A model generated the notes under the pieces. It saw only the letters and a program-made list of their open reading frames with translations. It was not told the DNA's origin and searched no databases. The translations under genes were made by a program, and so were the position numbers. From Croceitalea sp947503285 (GTDB lineage: Bacteria; Bacteroidota; Bacteroidia; Flavobacteriales; Flavobacteriaceae), in NCBI RefSeq assembly GCF_036985505.1, contig NZ_BTGQ01000002.1, forward strand, positions 248,001 through 312,000: a stretch of DNA of 64,000 bases. The letters run 5' to 3'. Shown here in pieces: positions 52,874-62,450 of this stretch. The stretch's first letter is position 1, and every line of letters begins with the position of its first letter.

Positions 52874-53959
52874 TTAATTCTTTTTTTTAAGAATTTTTAT
52901 GATAGCATCGATTTCCTCTAACGTGTTGTAAAAGTGAAAACTAAGGCGAATTCCGTCGCCTCGTTGCGAGCAGACGATATTATTTTTCAAAAGAAGGTTA
53001 TAAACTGCATCATTTGCCACGATATTGAAGATGGTACCGTGTTGTTTTCTTGATACCACCTTATCCGTTAAAAGCCCTAGTTCAGCGAAACCTATTTTTG
53101 CCCTTTCTGACAATTCGTCAAGTTTGGCCTCCATAGTGTCCATCCCTAAACCCTGCAAATATTCAAGGGAAAACCGAAGGCTTCCGAAACTTAAGGAATC
53201 GAGGTGCCCGGGTTCTAAGTGCTTACAAAATGTTCGTTGCTGTTCGTATTCAATGGTGTTTCGCCCAGAACCGTATCCCTTGGCCAATAACTTAAAACGT
53301 TGTTGTGCATGTTCTTTTGTCAAAAGCAGTCCATTGCCATAGCCGGCCAATAACCACTTATAACCGCTTGCGCCAATAATGTCCAATGCCGAATTCGAAA
53401 AATCGAAGTTGGTAGTGCCCAGGTATTGTGTTCCGTCCGCAATGATCAATAATTCTGGGAACTCAGCTTTTAATTGCTTTAAAAAGGATAAATCAATTCT
53501 CATTCCATCAAGCCATTGTACGATACTCAAAGCCAAAACGGTACTATTATTTGCCTTAATAGCCTCATAAATACGTTCTTCAAGGTTCGAGGTTATTTCA
53601 ACGACCGAGGTTTCAAAACCCCTACTTTCAAAAGGCCAGGTAAGTGAAGGGTAATCACCATCTAACACCAAAACCTTTTCCTTTTTATCCAAACCTTCTA
53701 AAAGTAGATTTAAACCAATGGTAAAATTGGGTACTAAGGCCACATTATCCACCGGACAGTTAAAAAAGCCACCAATAACGGTTCTAGTCTCAGAATGCAT
53801 TTTATTCGACTTCATCTTCATCGTACTGCCGCCTATCAAATAATCCAAGTCATGTTCTTGACGCCACTCCAACAAATCTTCTGACAGAAGCCCCGTAGCG
53901 GCCGTATTGGCATAAATACATTGGCTGATCAAAGGAAATTTTTTTCTTTCGTTTTGCAT
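52874..53959 (-). CDS. Aminotransferase class V (cysteine-desulfurase-like) PLP enzyme
   Basis: 361 residues, fold type I. NTAATGLLS near the start, the PLP-contacting DGTQYLG and the Schiff-base lysine in GASGYKWLLAGYG. It has no obvious persulfide-forming Cys loop of IscS type. It could be a selenocysteine lyase-like or C-S lyase enzyme. EgtE, the last step of ergothioneine synthesis, is a class V PLP lyase, so its position about 500 bp from egtBD is suggestive, but it is on the opposite strand and not in the same operon. Confidence 0.8.
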   Translation of the reverse strand: MQNERKKFPLISQCIYANTAATGLLSEDLLEWRQEHDLDYLIGGSTMKMKSNKMHSETRTVIGGFFNCPVDNVALVPNFTIGLNLLLEGLDKKEKVLVLDGDYPSLTWPFESRGFETSVVEITSNLEERIYEAIKANNSTVLALSIVQWLDGMRIDLSFLKQLKAEFPELLIIADGTQYLGTTNFDFSNSALDIIGASGYKWLLAGYGNGLLLTKEHAQQRFKLLAKGYGSGRNTIEYEQQRTFCKHLEPGHLDSLSFGSLRFSLEYLQGLGMDTMEAKLDELSERAKIGFAELGLLTDKVVSRKQHGTIFNIVANDAVYNLLLKNNIVCSQRGDGIRLSFHFYNTLEEIDAIIKILKKKN

Positions 53960-53983
53960 CTTAAGGTGTTCTTGGCAATCTCT

Positions 53984-53991
53984 TATCTTTG
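53984..53991 (+). promoter_or_regulatory. -7 promoter element before the 2TM-domain gene
   Basis: TATCTTTG matches TAnnTTTG, 20 bp upstream of the ATG at 54011. A -33 element at ideal spacing was not found. Confidence 0.5.
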
Positions 53992-54010
53992 TTGTTAAAG
54001 ATAACTACAA

Positions 54011-54400
54011 ATGTTCTTTAAGCGTAAAACAAAAAGTGATGTCGACATAGAACAACATGAGCTTCTTGAAAATGCACAACAGCGCGTGCGACAGAAAAAG
54101 CGATTGTTTTCACACTTTGTGATTTTCTTGATAGGCAGTGTTTTTTTGGTGCTCATTAATAAAATCTTGAAATTCCAAGAACAATATGACTGGTTTATTT
54201 GGGCAATAACGGCTTGGGCCTTCTTTTTTGTAATCCATGTTTTCAATGTTTTTGTCACGCATCAATTTATGGGGAAGGAGTGGGAAAGAAAGCAACGTGA
54301 AAAATTGGTCGCCAAACAAAAACAACGAATTGCAGAAATACAAAAAGAGATAGCGACCGATTTTCCTATTTCAAAAATCAATAAAAAAAAAGTGGAGTGA
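54011..54400 (+). CDS. 2TM domain protein
   Basis: 129 residues. A charged N-terminus with RVRQKKRLFSHFVIFLIG, two membrane segments (about 36-55 and 62-82) joined by the short NKILKFQEQYDW loop, and a basic coiled tail (KQREKLVAKQKQRIAEIQKE). This matches PF13239 (2TM), which occurs alone or fused to LytTR regulators. Function unknown. The stop overlaps the folA start. Confidence 0.88.
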   Translation: MFFKRKTKSDVDIEQHELLENAQQRVRQKKRLFSHFVIFLIGSVFLVLINKILKFQEQYDWFIWAITAWAFFFVIHVFNVFVTHQFMGKEWERKQREKLVAKQKQRIAEIQKEIATDFPISKINKKKVE

Positions 54401-54894
54401 CCGAACTTATCATTATAGCAGCCGCGGGTGAAAATAATGCTTTGGGTATCGATAATGATCTGCCCTGGCATTTACCAGATGACTTTAAACGATTCAAACT
54501 GTTGACTTCTGGCCACAAAATTATCATGGGTCGAAAAACCTTGGAAAGTTTTCCGAAGGCGCTACCAAATCGTGAACACATTGTAGTTACCCGTGACAAA
54601 AACTACAAAGCCAAGTTTGATTGTGTATTGAAACATTCTTTAAAGGATGCCATTGCCTATACCGAAAATGACAATGCAGCATTTATTATTGGTGGGGGCC
54701 AAATTTACGAACAAGCTATGTCGTTGGCTACCAAAATAGAGTTAACAAGGATACATGCAGAATTTGAGGCCGACACTTTTTTTCCAAAAATTGATTTGAC
54801 GGTATGGGAGGTGGTCAATGAAGAATACCACCCGAAAGATGAACGCCATCAGTTTGATTTCTCTTACCTTACCTATAAACGTAAGGAAGTTTAA
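54397..54894 (+). CDS. folA: Dihydrofolate reductase
   Basis: 165 residues. The start is GTG at 54397, overlapping the previous TGA (GTGA); no ATG gives the full fold. IIIAAAGENNALGIDNDLPW, GRKTLESFP and FIIGGGQIYEQA are diagnostic. It regenerates THF after thymidylate synthase. The 3' end overlaps the convergent murI gene by 4 bp, and no terminator is visible between them. Confidence 0.95.
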   Translation: MTELIIIAAAGENNALGIDNDLPWHLPDDFKRFKLLTSGHKIIMGRKTLESFPKALPNREHIVVTRDKNYKAKFDCVLKHSLKDAIAYTENDNAAFIIGGGQIYEQAMSLATKIELTRIHAEFEADTFFPKIDLTVWEVVNEEYHPKDERHQFDFSYLTYKRKEV

Positions 54895-55679
54895 AAGTCT
54901 AAATAAGCAATCTCGTGCCTGCCATCACCCAGCAAAGATTTTAAAACGGTGCTATCGGTATTGGAATAAAACTGGTTCTTACGTTTTAAACCTGTTTCCG
55001 TATTCTGAAGCTTATTTTTAAGAAGTATTGCTTTGGTCCGTCTCGCTACAGCCTCGCCTGAATCAATAATCTGCACAGTCTCGGGAAGAAGCCCTCGCAG
55101 TATGGGAATTAGATACGGATAATGGGTGCACCCCAATACCAAACAGTCGATATCGGCTTTTAACATGGGTTTTACGTAATCATAAAGCAGGTCGCCCATT
55201 TCTTCAGATTCCAGTTTTCCTGCTTCAATCAACTCTACCAAACCAGTGCCTTCTTGTTCCACAATCTGGATTCCTTGGGCATGTAGTTTTGAGGTATTAT
55301 GAAAAAGCTGACTAGATAAGGTTCCTTTAGTTGCCAAGACACCTATTCTTTTTGTTTTGGTGTGGAGCGCAGCAGGTTTAATCGCGGGTTCAATACCAAT
55401 AAATGGCACCTTATAGGTTGACCTCAAATAATCAATAGCATTTGTAGTTGCCGTATTGCAGGCCACAACGATGATCTTACTGCCCTGGCCAAGTAAGAAT
55501 TCCGTGTTTTTTATACACAATTGAAGAATCGCTTCTTTTGGCTTTTCCCCGTATGGGGCATTTTTACTGTCTGCCAAATAGATGGTCCGTTCATTGGGCA
55601 GCATTTGGTGTACCTCTTTCCAAATAGAGGTGCCCCCTACCCCAGAATCAAAAATGCCAATCGGACCGTTCATATTCAA
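54891..55679 (-). CDS. murI: Glutamate racemase
   Basis: 262 residues. GIFDSGVGGTSIW at the start, and the two catalytic cysteines in VVACNTATTNA and LVLGCTHYPYL. It supplies D-glutamate for peptidoglycan. It is transcribed in the same direction as the OmpH genes upstream, with a terminator hairpin between. Confidence 0.96.
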   Translation of the reverse strand: MNMNGPIGIFDSGVGGTSIWKEVHQMLPNERTIYLADSKNAPYGEKPKEAILQLCIKNTEFLLGQGSKIIVVACNTATTNAIDYLRSTYKVPFIGIEPAIKPAALHTKTKRIGVLATKGTLSSQLFHNTSKLHAQGIQIVEQEGTGLVELIEAGKLESEEMGDLLYDYVKPMLKADIDCLVLGCTHYPYLIPILRGLLPETVQIIDSGEAVARRTKAILLKNKLQNTETGLKRKNQFYSNTDSTVLKSLLGDGRHEIAYLDF

Positions 55680-55682
55680 CTA

Positions 55683-55711
55683 TAAAAAACCGCCCTGTGT
55701 TACGGGGCGGT
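55683..55711 (-). terminator. Terminator between ompH and murI
   Basis: Minus strand ACCGCCCCGTAA pairs with CAGGGCGGT and is followed by TTTTTTAT. It lies 29 bp past the ompH stop; readthrough would be needed for murI to share the envelope transcript. Confidence 0.8.
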
Positions 55712-55739
55712 CTTTAATTATTTTATCGGTAATTATGCT

Positions 55740-56249
55740 CTAAAAGCCTAGCTCTACTTTCACCTCTGGTAATAAATCTTTACCCTTAGAAACAATCAGT
55801 CCTCCGCCCTGCGAAGCATCAAGAACATAATCAAAGCCTTGTGCTGCTGCAACCTTTTCAATGGCAGCTTTGGCTTTTTCGGTGATCGGTGCAAAAAGCT
55901 CCGCTTGTTTTTTCTGCATTTCTTGCAATGCTGCTTGCTCTGCCCCTTCAATATTCTTTTGGATTTCTTGCAGTTCTAAAGCCCTCTTTTCATTTTCTTC
56001 CCTTGACTTTGCTGTAGATTCATTTTGATATTGTGTAGCCTTATTTTGGAATTCGGTCATTGAACCTTGCAAATCGGCCCTGTAGGTTTCTTGTAATTTC
56101 TTCAATTCTGCCTGTGCTGTAATCATCTCTGGCATTTGTTGTAAAAGCTCCGTTACATTGATATGGGCAACTTTACTTTGCGCATTTACAAAACCGGTGG
56201 TTGCCGCAAAAAGCGCGATAGCTACAACAATCTTCTTAACATTTTTCAT
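55740..56249 (-). CDS. OmpH/Skp family periplasmic chaperone
   Basis: 169 residues. Signal peptide (MKNVKKIVVAIALFAATTGFVNA) and a long coiled-coil (about 40-115: EMITAQAELKKLQETYRADL region, QNESTAKSREENEKRALELQ). The C-terminal IEKVAAAQGFDYVLDAS is the Skp-like return strand. Skp chaperones outer-membrane proteins on the way to BamA, which is encoded two genes upstream. A paralogue lies next to it. Confidence 0.92.
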   Translation of the reverse strand: MKNVKKIVVAIALFAATTGFVNAQSKVAHINVTELLQQMPEMITAQAELKKLQETYRADLQGSMTEFQNKATQYQNESTAKSREENEKRALELQEIQKNIEGAEQAALQEMQKKQAELFAPITEKAKAAIEKVAAAQGFDYVLDASQGGGLIVSKGKDLLPEVKVELGF

Positions 56250-56300
56250 AATTCTAATTAACTTTTAATTTGAGTGTTAAATTTTAGTGTTTAGTTCTTA

Positions 56301-57137
56301 TTATTGATTTGTTGAATCCTTAACAGTTTCAGTTTCCTTTTTTCGTTGGTCTTGTTTGGCTTTTCTTTTGGCCTCCCGTTCTTCCAACAACTTTTTTCTA
56401 CGTTCTTCATAAGCCTTTTTTCTTTCTTCACGCAAACGAAGCTGTTCGGCTTTTCTATCGGCTGCTGCTTTTGCCCTGACCTCTTTATCTGAACTTGCCT
56501 TCTCTTGCCGTTCTTTTAAGGCTTCACTTATTTCTTTGTTCTCTTCAGCTTCCTGCTCTTGAAAGTCTTTCAACTTATTGGCCAGTTTTCTATCCTTGTT
56601 TGATTTACTCACCTTTCTAGTTCGTGCTATCTCCCTTAAAATCAGGTCGCTGATATCATGCCTTTTTTCAGAGTACAACATTACGACATCTGCCGATCTA
56701 TCGAAAATAAAATCATACTTTTTATTCTTTCCTATCTTTTGTACCTCAACGAAAACCTGGTCTTGAATTGGCTGTACCAATAGTTTCTTTTGAAGTACCA
56801 GATCCCCTTGCGGGCCAAATCGGTCTTGTTGGTAATCAAAAACCTCTGTTTCTAAAATTTGGATCTCTTCTTGACGTTCCGCTATCAACTCATCGGTCAA
56901 TAATACTTTCTCGGCCATCAAGTCTTTCTTCATTTGCTCGACGGTACTCAATTTAAGCTCGATCTCTTTTTTCCACTTCTCGGCTTTGGTATTCAATTGT
57001 GTCGTAGCGTCACGATACTCTTCTACATTTTCAAGAATATATTCCATATCAACATATCCTATTCTTACCCCTCTTTGGGCAAAACCATTTACACATACTA
57101 GCAAAACGATGCTTAATACTAGGCTTTTTGTCTTCAT
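56301..57137 (-). CDS. OmpH/Skp family protein with long charged C-terminal extension
   Basis: 278 residues from ATG 57137, where the signal peptide starts (MKTKSLVLSIVLLVCVNGFA). Core OmpH signature RIGYVDMEYILENVEEY and a coiled-coil arm. Past residue about 170 there is a Lys/Glu/Arg-rich tail (KEISEALKERQEKASSDKEV, LREERKKAYEERRKKLLEE), likely a continuous helix and absent from the 169-residue paralogue. Periplasmic chaperone role inferred from family and from the bamA neighbour. Confidence 0.9.
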   Translation of the reverse strand: MKTKSLVLSIVLLVCVNGFAQRGVRIGYVDMEYILENVEEYRDATTQLNTKAEKWKKEIELKLSTVEQMKKDLMAEKVLLTDELIAERQEEIQILETEVFDYQQDRFGPQGDLVLQKKLLVQPIQDQVFVEVQKIGKNKKYDFIFDRSADVVMLYSEKRHDISDLILREIARTRKVSKSNKDRKLANKLKDFQEQEAEENKEISEALKERQEKASSDKEVRAKAAADRKAEQLRLREERKKAYEERRKKLLEEREAKRKAKQDQRKKETETVKDSTNQ

Positions 57138-57239
57138 TTCTAAATCCGTCAATTACATAGAAAATATCGTGCCAAAATACATAAAAAACTTAAAATGAAT
57201 AAGTTAGTTATTTAAAAATTGACAAATATTCCATTTTGA

Positions 57240-59915
57240 TTAAAACTGTTGACCAATTATGAAGTGGGTTTGCCATCCGCTTGGGCCGGCACCTATTGAT
57301 TGTGGTCTAAGGTCTTCGTCGAAGCCATAACCAAAATCAATTCCCAAAAGTCCAAAAGCTGGCATAAAAATACGTAGCCCCACTCCAGCTGATCTCTTTA
57401 ACTGAAACGGATTAAAATCAGTAAAATTGTTAAACGCATTACCGGCCTCTAGAAAACTTTGCACATATATGGATGCTGAAGGTTTAAGGGTCAAGGGATA
57501 TCTCAATTCCATCGAGAATTTATTATAAATAACGCCTCCATCTTGCTCTAGGTTACCAGAAATAGGATTGGCACTGAATGGGGTAAGCGAACTATTGTCA
57601 TAACCCCGTAGCTGAATAATATCCCTACCATCAAGGGTAAAATTACCAAGGCCATCACCACCAACAAAAAAGCGTTCGAAGGGTACATTGCCGATATCGT
57701 TGTTGTAATTACCTAGAAAACCAAACTCGGCGTTGGTTCTAAGTACCAATTTATCGACTAACGTCGTATACCAGTCCCCCCTAAACTTGACTTTATAATA
57801 TTCAAGCCATTTGAACCGTTCTTCCTCAAGTCTTTCAAGATCACCTTGTAAGGTTTGAAACTCTTGCTGTTCTTCAACAGAAGCAGGATTAACCCCGATC
57901 TCAAAGAGGCGCTCGCTGATTTCATCAATCTCGTTACTTATCGCTTTAAAATCCCTGTTGGTAAATAAAGAAAAGGGAGGAGTGAACTTTGCGGTAATTT
58001 CAAAGTTAGAACCTGAGGTGGGATAAATTCTACTCGGACCTTGTGAGTTTCTTGAAATTCCCAAGGTATAGGTAAGGGAGTTTGAAGACCCATTTCCAAA
58101 ATTGAACAGACCGGCATTAAAATTATTAAAATCATACAATTGATAGCCCACGGCGTGTGAAATGGTAAAGAAATCATCTGGCCATTGCACCCTTTTGGCG
58201 ATACCGGCGGTCACCCCGGTTATCGAGAACCCCTGATCTCTGTCGACATCTATCCTACCTTGATTATCAAACTGCGTTCTGAATTGTTGTGTTCTAGAGA
58301 ACGATAAGTTCAATCTTACCGGTTTTTTACCTCCCAGCCATGGTTCTGAAAAATTTAGGCTGTACACCCTAAATGTCCTACTGGCCTGTAAGCGCAGCGC
58401 AAAAGTTTGACCATCGCCCATTGGTACCGGCTTATATGCCTCTCCCTTGAATATATTCTGTAGCGAAAAATTATTGAATGAGAGCCCCAGGGTGCCGATA
58501 AATCCGCCCCCTCCAAAGCCGCCTTGAAGTTCAATTTGGCTTGAACCGGCTTCTACCAAACTGTACTTTATATCTACCGTACCTTCGTTTGGGTCCGGAT
58601 TTTGAATGTCGGGTGTAATCTGTTCCGCGTCAAAAAAGCCCAACTGGCCCAATTCACGAATACTCCTAACGATATTATCCTTGCTGTATTTTTGTCCAGG
58701 CTTGGTCCTTAATTCCCTAAAGATGACATGATCGTTCGTTTTGTCGTTACCTACTACCTCAACCCGGTTTAAGAACGTTTCCTTACCTTCTATAATCCGT
58801 ATTTCAAAATCAATGGTATCATTGGCTGCGGCAATTTCAACAGGGTTGATATTGGAAAAAAGATATCCATTATTTTGATATAGGTTCGTAATGTCATTGG
58901 CATCGGGTTTACTATCGTCGGCGATACGTTCTTTCAATAATACCCCATTATAGGTATCGCCCTTTTTTATGCCCAAAACACGGCTAAGTAATTGGTCGGT
59001 ATATACTGAATTACCTACGAAATTGATGTCGCCAAAATAATACTTATTACCCTCTTCTAATTTCAGGGCCAGTTTGATATTGTTCTCATCTACCTTGACA
59101 AAGGTGTCAGAGAGAATACGTGCATCGCGATATCCCCTTTCGGCATAAGCATCTATAAGGTTGGAAAGATCCTCTTTATAATCGTCTTCAATATATTTTG
59201 ATTTCTTCCAAAAACGATAGAATTTTTTCTTTTTTGTATTTTTCAAGGCCTTTTTAAGCCTCTTGCTTGATAGTTTCTCGTTACCTTCAAAAACGATATC
59301 CTTGATCTTTACCTTATCGCCTTTTTTGACGTTGATGACCATGCTCTCGCTGTTAACACCAACGGTATCCTTAGCTGTTGCAATGGTTGCCTTCGCATTC
59401 AGATAGCCTTGCTTTCTATACTTGTTTTCGAGATATGCTTTTGTATTCGCGATAAGGCTTTCCGTAATCTTCTTTCCTTTTTTAAGATCGGTATCGTTTA
59501 AAATAGCCTGAACCTTGCGCTTTTTAATACCGTAAACGGTAACATTCGTCAAAGTGGGCCGCTCAAGAATATTCAATTCAAGAAAAATCTTATCCCCTTC
59601 TATCTTGGTTTGATACATCGCCACATCAGTGAACAGTTCTAGACTCCAAAGTTTTTTGATCACCGCGCTGATTTCCTCACCCGGAACGGTTATCGGCTGC
59701 CCAATCCTTAATCCGGTGTAGGTTTTTACGGTTTGTTCATTGTAACTCTGAAGACCCGTAACCTCTAAACCACCCAAAATATAATTTTCACCAGATTCAA
59801 GGGCAGTCTCTTGTGAGAAGGACACTTTGAAAATCGTTAAAAATAAAAGTAGAAATAAATGGTATGAAGTAGTTGTTTTAAACCTCTTAACTGAGTTGTT
59901 CGCTAGTTTTTCCAA
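57240..59915 (-). CDS. bamA: Outer membrane protein assembly factor BamA
   Basis: 891 residues. Signal region at about 14-35, five POTRA domains (about 45-430), then a 16-strand barrel. Barrel signatures include LGGKKPVRLNLSFSRTQ, FFVGGDGLGNFTLDGRDIIQLRGY (shown in parts: GGDGLGNF, IQLRGYDN) and the C-terminal QTHFIIGQQF. It inserts beta-barrel proteins into the outer membrane. The 5' end overlaps uppS by 29 bp, so the two are translated from one mRNA, with the OmpH genes downstream. Confidence 0.95.
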   Translation of the reverse strand: MEKLANNSVKRFKTTTSYHLFLLLFLTIFKVSFSQETALESGENYILGGLEVTGLQSYNEQTVKTYTGLRIGQPITVPGEEISAVIKKLWSLELFTDVAMYQTKIEGDKIFLELNILERPTLTNVTVYGIKKRKVQAILNDTDLKKGKKITESLIANTKAYLENKYRKQGYLNAKATIATAKDTVGVNSESMVINVKKGDKVKIKDIVFEGNEKLSSKRLKKALKNTKKKKFYRFWKKSKYIEDDYKEDLSNLIDAYAERGYRDARILSDTFVKVDENNIKLALKLEEGNKYYFGDINFVGNSVYTDQLLSRVLGIKKGDTYNGVLLKERIADDSKPDANDITNLYQNNGYLFSNINPVEIAAANDTIDFEIRIIEGKETFLNRVEVVGNDKTNDHVIFRELRTKPGQKYSKDNIVRSIRELGQLGFFDAEQITPDIQNPDPNEGTVDIKYSLVEAGSSQIELQGGFGGGGFIGTLGLSFNNFSLQNIFKGEAYKPVPMGDGQTFALRLQASRTFRVYSLNFSEPWLGGKKPVRLNLSFSRTQQFRTQFDNQGRIDVDRDQGFSITGVTAGIAKRVQWPDDFFTISHAVGYQLYDFNNFNAGLFNFGNGSSNSLTYTLGISRNSQGPSRIYPTSGSNFEITAKFTPPFSLFTNRDFKAISNEIDEISERLFEIGVNPASVEEQQEFQTLQGDLERLEEERFKWLEYYKVKFRGDWYTTLVDKLVLRTNAEFGFLGNYNNDIGNVPFERFFVGGDGLGNFTLDGRDIIQLRGYDNSSLTPFSANPISGNLEQDGGVIYNKFSMELRYPLTLKPSASIYVQSFLEAGNAFNNFTDFNPFQLKRSAGVGLRIFMPAFGLLGIDFGYGFDEDLRPQSIGAGPSGWQTHFIIGQQF

Positions 59916-60627
59916 ATCGTCGTTCTCTATTCTGGTAATTGATAATTGCCTCTACCAAATGTTGCTCACTAAAATCGGGCCAAAATACGTCAATAAAATA
60001 TAATTCGGCATACGCTATTTGCCAAAGTAAAAAATTGCTTATCCTGTGCTCTCCACTAGTTCGAATGAGCAGGTCTACATCTGGCAGGTCATGCGTGTAA
60101 AGATGGGTATTAATAATCGTATCGTCAATATCTTCAGTTGAAATTATATTATTTTTAACTTTGGTACTTATGGCCTGTATTGCCGTTCTGAGTTCTTCCC
60201 TAGAACCATAGCTCAAGGCCAAGGTAAGGGTCATACCGGTATTGTTTTGTGTTTTTTGCATGACCTCCATAAGCTCTTCGGCCGCTTTTCTGGGCAAGGC
60301 ATTGATATTGCCTATTGCATTCAGTTTAATGTTGTTCTCTGTAAAAGTCTTGAGTTCTTTTCGCAATGAAGTGACCAAAATCTTCATTAAGGTCTGTATC
60401 TCTAATTTCGGTCTATTCCAATTTTCAGTGGAGAAAGCGTATAGGGTTAGGTAATCAATCTTGTGCTTCGCACAATTTTCAACGGTTCTTCTAACTGCGT
60501 CTACCCCATTTTGATGACCAAAAACCCTTAATTTACCACGTTGTTTGGCCCACCTACCGTTGCCATCCATAATTATGGCGATATGTCGCGGCATTCTTTC
60601 TTGATCAATGTCTGCTAGGTCGTTCAT
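59887..60627 (-). CDS. uppS: Isoprenyl (undecaprenyl) diphosphate synthase
   Basis: 246 residues. AIIMDGNGRWAKQRG and the LLIRTSGEHRISNFLLWQ motif are diagnostic; catalytic Asp is in MDGNG. It makes the C55 lipid carrier for peptidoglycan and other glycans. It lies between the DUF6089 gene and bamA in the usual flavobacterial order. Confidence 0.96.
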   Translation of the reverse strand: MNDLADIDQERMPRHIAIIMDGNGRWAKQRGKLRVFGHQNGVDAVRRTVENCAKHKIDYLTLYAFSTENWNRPKLEIQTLMKILVTSLRKELKTFTENNIKLNAIGNINALPRKAAEELMEVMQKTQNNTGMTLTLALSYGSREELRTAIQAISTKVKNNIISTEDIDDTIINTHLYTHDLPDVDLLIRTSGEHRISNFLLWQIAYAELYFIDVFWPDFSEQHLVEAIINYQNRERRFGKTSEQLS

Positions 60628-60630
60628 TTG

Positions 60631-61314
60631 TCATTCAAAACAATCTTGGCACGGTTTACGGCCAAAGGTATATGTTAAGGTGATGCCTGAAAAAACATAC
60701 CAGTCATCACTTAAGATATTACCAAATCTAAACGATTCAAAATTGGAACCTTCAGGATTACTAGCATCCAGATTATCAGTAAACGTATAGCGAGCACCTA
60801 TCTCAGCACCCAAAATCAACACACGACTTAAACGATATTTGGCCCCAACCGTCATCGGAATCGCGAAACTACCATCTTTTTGGTTAATATCCTGAACTTG
60901 TTGTGCATCAATATAGTTAAAATCATATCTGAAATAGGTAACACCGGTATATAAATAAGGTGTAAATGCCGGCCCGAGCTTATGTAGGTTATACTCGACA
61001 AAATTAAATTCAAGACCCAAAGAGTATTCCAACACCGAGTTTTCAACAAAGTAACCCCTTTGCTGCCTAGAAGGCATGCTGCTCTTCGAATCATCGGCCG
61101 TAAAGTTGCCCTTGAATATACTTGCCCGCCAGGCATATCTTTTGCTTTTGTTCCATTTGAACAAAGCACCAAAGGCAGGCCCCGATGGCAAAATGAAATT
61201 TGTTCTGCCCACATCGCCGATATTGTTGGTTCCTCCGGCAAATACGCCAATTTCGTAAGTCTGTGCATTCAGACCATATATTGTGAACAAAAAGGCTACA
61301 ATATATACTCTCAT
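60631..61314 (-). CDS. DUF6089 family outer-membrane beta-barrel protein
   Basis: 227 residues from ATG 61314; an ATG five codons upstream is also possible. Signal peptide (MRVYIVAFLFTIYGLNA). TYEIGVFAGGTNNIGDVGRT, RASIFKGNFTADDS and the C-terminal ITLTYTFGRKPCQDCF fit the DUF6089 family encoded upstream of uppS in most Flavobacteriaceae. Function unknown. Only 3 bp separate it from uppS. Confidence 0.88.
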   Translation of the reverse strand: MRVYIVAFLFTIYGLNAQTYEIGVFAGGTNNIGDVGRTNFILPSGPAFGALFKWNKSKRYAWRASIFKGNFTADDSKSSMPSRQQRGYFVENSVLEYSLGLEFNFVEYNLHKLGPAFTPYLYTGVTYFRYDFNYIDAQQVQDINQKDGSFAIPMTVGAKYRLSRVLILGAEIGARYTFTDNLDASNPEGSNFESFRFGNILSDDWYVFSGITLTYTFGRKPCQDCFE

Positions 61315-61509
61315 CTGTTTATGTTCCATTAGTTTCTATCGGTACGGTGCGGGTTGTTATCTTTACTATTAGCTTACAGATTCTCGACAAAGATCAGGTG
61401 ACAAGAACTGGTTCGTAGTAGTAGATAACAATTTGCCATACGGCAAACAGCATCATATTATGTTCTCTTTGTAAAACAGTATTTAGGTTGATTTATTGTT
61501 TAGAAAAAG

Positions 61510-62385
61510 TCAATTGCGTTTGTCTTGACCCCATAACAATTTATTACGTAGTGTTTTAAGAAAGCTTTCTGATTTATACACGATCATTTTCACCGTGAAA
61601 CTTGATTTTTGAATGACAATCTCTTTTTCATTGGGTATTACGGCTATTCGCGAATCAAGGGAAACTAAGTGATTTTCTTCACGCCCTGAGACTTTCAACC
61701 GAATTTTGGTATCGTCTGAAATCACAAAGGGACGCGCATTTAGATTGTGGGGGGCTATAGGTGTCAATACCAATGACTTTGTAGTTGGGGCGATGACAGG
61801 ACCGCCACAACTCAGTGAATACCCTGTAGATCCTGTTGGGGTAGACACAATTAAACCATCTGCCCAGTAAGAGGTCAGGTATTCTTCGTTTAAATAGGTT
61901 TCAACCGTAATCATGGAAGTAGTATCTTTTCTGCTTACGGTAATTTCGTTGAGTGCGAAATTCATATCATCGATCTCACTAAAACCATTATCCAAACATA
62001 TTTCAACCAAACTTCGCTCTTCAATATGGTACGCCCCTGCCACAAACTCGGTTACCACTTTACGAACGTCTTCTTTTTTGAAAGTGGACAAAAAGCCCAA
62101 TCGCCCGGTATTCACACCAACGATGGGAATCCCCAAATCTTTGACATAGGTAACTGCCCTTAGCATGGTACCATCACCCCCGAAACTTACGAACATATCA
62201 AAAGAACCATCTAAACCATATGAGTTTGAAAAGGTTGGGTACACTTTTTCCTTTTCGGTCATGAATTCCATGAACGACTCTTCTAAGACCACTTCGGCCC
62301 CCACCTTTTCCAATTCATCCAAAAGCTCGTAAACACAAACAATATCATGGTCTTGAAAAGATTGACCATAGACGGCAACTTTCAT
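61510..62385 (-). CDS. nadK: NAD kinase
   Basis: 291 residues. FGGDGTMLRAV, NTGRLGFLST and PTGSTGYSLSCGGP are the family motifs. It phosphorylates NAD to NADP, needed for the reductases elsewhere in this window. The 180-bp gap to the DUF6089 gene (61330-61509) shows no recognisable element. Confidence 0.95.
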   Translation of the reverse strand: MKVAVYGQSFQDHDIVCVYELLDELEKVGAEVVLEESFMEFMTEKEKVYPTFSNSYGLDGSFDMFVSFGGDGTMLRAVTYVKDLGIPIVGVNTGRLGFLSTFKKEDVRKVVTEFVAGAYHIEERSLVEICLDNGFSEIDDMNFALNEITVSRKDTTSMITVETYLNEEYLTSYWADGLIVSTPTGSTGYSLSCGGPVIAPTTKSLVLTPIAPHNLNARPFVISDDTKIRLKVSGREENHLVSLDSRIAVIPNEKEIVIQKSSFTVKMIVYKSESFLKTLRNKLLWGQDKRN

Positions 62386-62450
62386 TTGTTCCTATTTAAT
62401 TTTAAACCAACAGAATTTTTGACACCAAGAAAAGGATTGTTTTAGAACCG

